This document shows, one piece after another, positions 63,211 to 64,000 of a stretch of 64,000 nt of DNA. Origin of the DNA: Sedimenticola thiotaurini (GTDB taxonomy: Bacteria; Pseudomonadota; Gammaproteobacteria; Chromatiales; Chromatiaceae). The notes under the pieces are model-generated. The model saw only the letters and a program-made list of their open reading frames with translations, had not been told where the DNA came from and ran no database searches. The position numbers were made by a program, and so were the translations under genes. Position 1 is the stretch's first letter. Every line of letters starts with the position of its first letter. The stretch lies in contig VMRY01000010.1 of the NCBI GenBank assembly GCA_007713595.1, positions 62,001 to 126,000 on the forward strand. The letters run 5' to 3'.

Positions 63211-64000
63211 TCAGGACTGCGTGATATAGTTTTCCAAGAAATCTCCGTAAGCCATCTCGAGCCCCTCTTCTAGGCCAATCTCGGCCTGCCAGCCCAAGGT
63301 ATTAATTAGGGAACTATCCATTAGCTTGCGCGGAGTACCATCTGGCATATTACGGTCAAAAGCAATCTCTCCCTTATATCCGACCACGTTGCCAATAGCC
63401 TCTGCAACTTCTCGAATCGTGATATCGTGCCCACACCCCACATTGATATGACTGAGCATGGGTTTTGTGTGCTGATCGAATACGGTTTTTTCAATGTTCA
63501 TGATATATACGCAAGCCATAGCCATGTCATCGACGTAGAGAAACTCCCGCTTCGGCGTACCGGAACCCCAGATGGTGACTTTTGAAGCACGGTTGATCTT
63601 AGCTTCATGAAATCGGCGAATTAGAGCTGGAATGACATGAGCATTTTCCTGGTGGTAATTGTCGCCGGGGCCATAGAGGTTGGTCGGCATAACGCTGCGG
63701 TAGTCGATACCATAGCTTGCACCATATTGCCGGTTGTAACTTTCACACAACTTGATACCAGCAATCTTGGCGATAGCATAAGGTTCATTGGTATGTTCGA
63801 GTGTACTGGTGAGCAGAGCATCCTCGCGCATAGGCTGTGGGGCCAGTTTTGGATAAAGGCAACTTGACCCGAGGAATAGCAGCTTTTTTACTCCACAACG
63901 GAAAGCCGCATCGATGACATTAGCTTCGATCATCAGGTTTTCGTAAATAAACTCGGCTGGGTAGATATGGTTGGCGTGAATGCCACCGACTCTGGCTGCA
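63211..64000 (-). CDS. fcl: GDP-L-fucose synthase, 5' part outside the window
   Basis: The reading frame is open from 63211 through the end of the window, so the N-terminus is missing. The visible part begins [20 protein letters not shown], which matches Fcl/WcaG, and continues [15 protein letters not shown], then [31 protein letters not shown] and [17 protein letters not shown]. It epimerises and reduces the GMD product to GDP-L-fucose. Fucose or a related sugar is thus probably part of the surface glycan. Confidence 0.92.
   Translation of the reverse strand, partial: AARVGGIHANHIYPAEFIYENLMIEANVIDAAFRCGVKKLLFLGSSCLYPKLAPQPMREDALLTSTLEHTNEPYAIAKIAGIKLCESYNRQYGASYGIDYRSVMPTNLYGPGDNYHQENAHVIPALIRRFHEAKINRASKVTIWGSGTPKREFLYVDDMAMACVYIMNIEKTVFDQHTKPMLSHINVGCGHDITIREVAEAIGNVVGYKGEIAFDRNMPDGTPRKLMDSSLINTLGWQAEIGLEEGLEMAYGDFLENYITQS

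Noticed and set aside
24843..64000. Locus as a mobile island with integrase or insertion sequences
   Set aside because: No transposase, integrase, terminal repeat or tRNA target was seen; remnants point to homologous recombination instead.

Overview
The window reads as chromosomal DNA of a gammaproteobacterium with a respiratory, partly anaerobic lifestyle. The housekeeping genes (thiD-thiE-hemL, rapA, dgt, pcm, waaA) are of the gammaproteobacterial kind. A complete nitrous-oxide reductase cluster of the atypical, Sec-exported type (clade II) is present. A sulfur-oxidising or other facultatively denitrifying gammaproteobacterium would fit, but nothing here fixes the genus. No rRNA, tRNA, CRISPR array, insertion sequence or phage gene was found.

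Region 1 (1-3.4 kb): a small DUF5063-like gene on the minus strand, then a plus-strand thiD-thiE-hemL operon for thiamine and tetrapyrrole synthesis.

Region 2 (3.4-16.6 kb, all minus strand): N2O respiration. In transcription order: a monohaem cytochrome c, nosZ, a second paralogous monohaem cytochrome c, a dihaem cytochrome c4, a NosB-like membrane protein, nosD, nosG, nosH, nosF, nosL and nosY. A copper-delivery operon follows: a membrane-anchored unknown, a SCO protein and a PCuAC protein. Palindromes of the FNR/Dnr type stand before nosZ (near-consensus), before the cytochrome c4 gene (perfect) and before the copper operon (perfect), so anaerobic or NO-responsive control probably links all three. 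Hairpin terminators lie after the first cytochrome, after nosZ and after the PCuAC gene.

Region 3 (16.8-26.1 kb): rapA (+), a PAS-PAS-GGDEF-EAL protein (-) whose 3' end overlaps rapA, dgt (-), pcm (+), a ComEA-like secreted helix-hairpin-helix protein (-) and waaA (-).

Region 4 (26.3-64 kb, all minus strand): a roughly 38-kb surface-polysaccharide (O-antigen-like) locus. From upstream to downstream it holds GDP-fucose genes (fcl, cut by the window end, and gmd) and a PglK/MsbA-like ABC flippase. A nonulosonate module of pseudaminic-acid type follows: pseC, an aldo/keto reductase, a Gfo/Idh oxidoreductase, an SDR, pseF, pseG, a carbamoyltransferase, a formyltransferase, pseI and a PIG-L deacetylase. 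Next come a Wzy-like polymerase, a KpsS-like putative transferase, methyltransferases, four GT4 glycosyltransferases, a NeuD-like acyltransferase and an RffA-like aminotransferase. Then come a WbpG-HisH-HisF acetamidine-forming trio and a UDP-L-FucNAc pathway (wbjB-wbjC-wbjD plus transferase). The locus ends with the wbpV-wbpL-wbpM set that starts the lipid-linked unit, next to waaA. The pathway lacks its own pseB. The WbjB/FnlA-type dehydratase is known to make the same 4-keto intermediate, so it may feed both L-FucNAc and pseudaminate. The gaps inside the locus contain gene remnants, as expected in a recombining O-antigen region.
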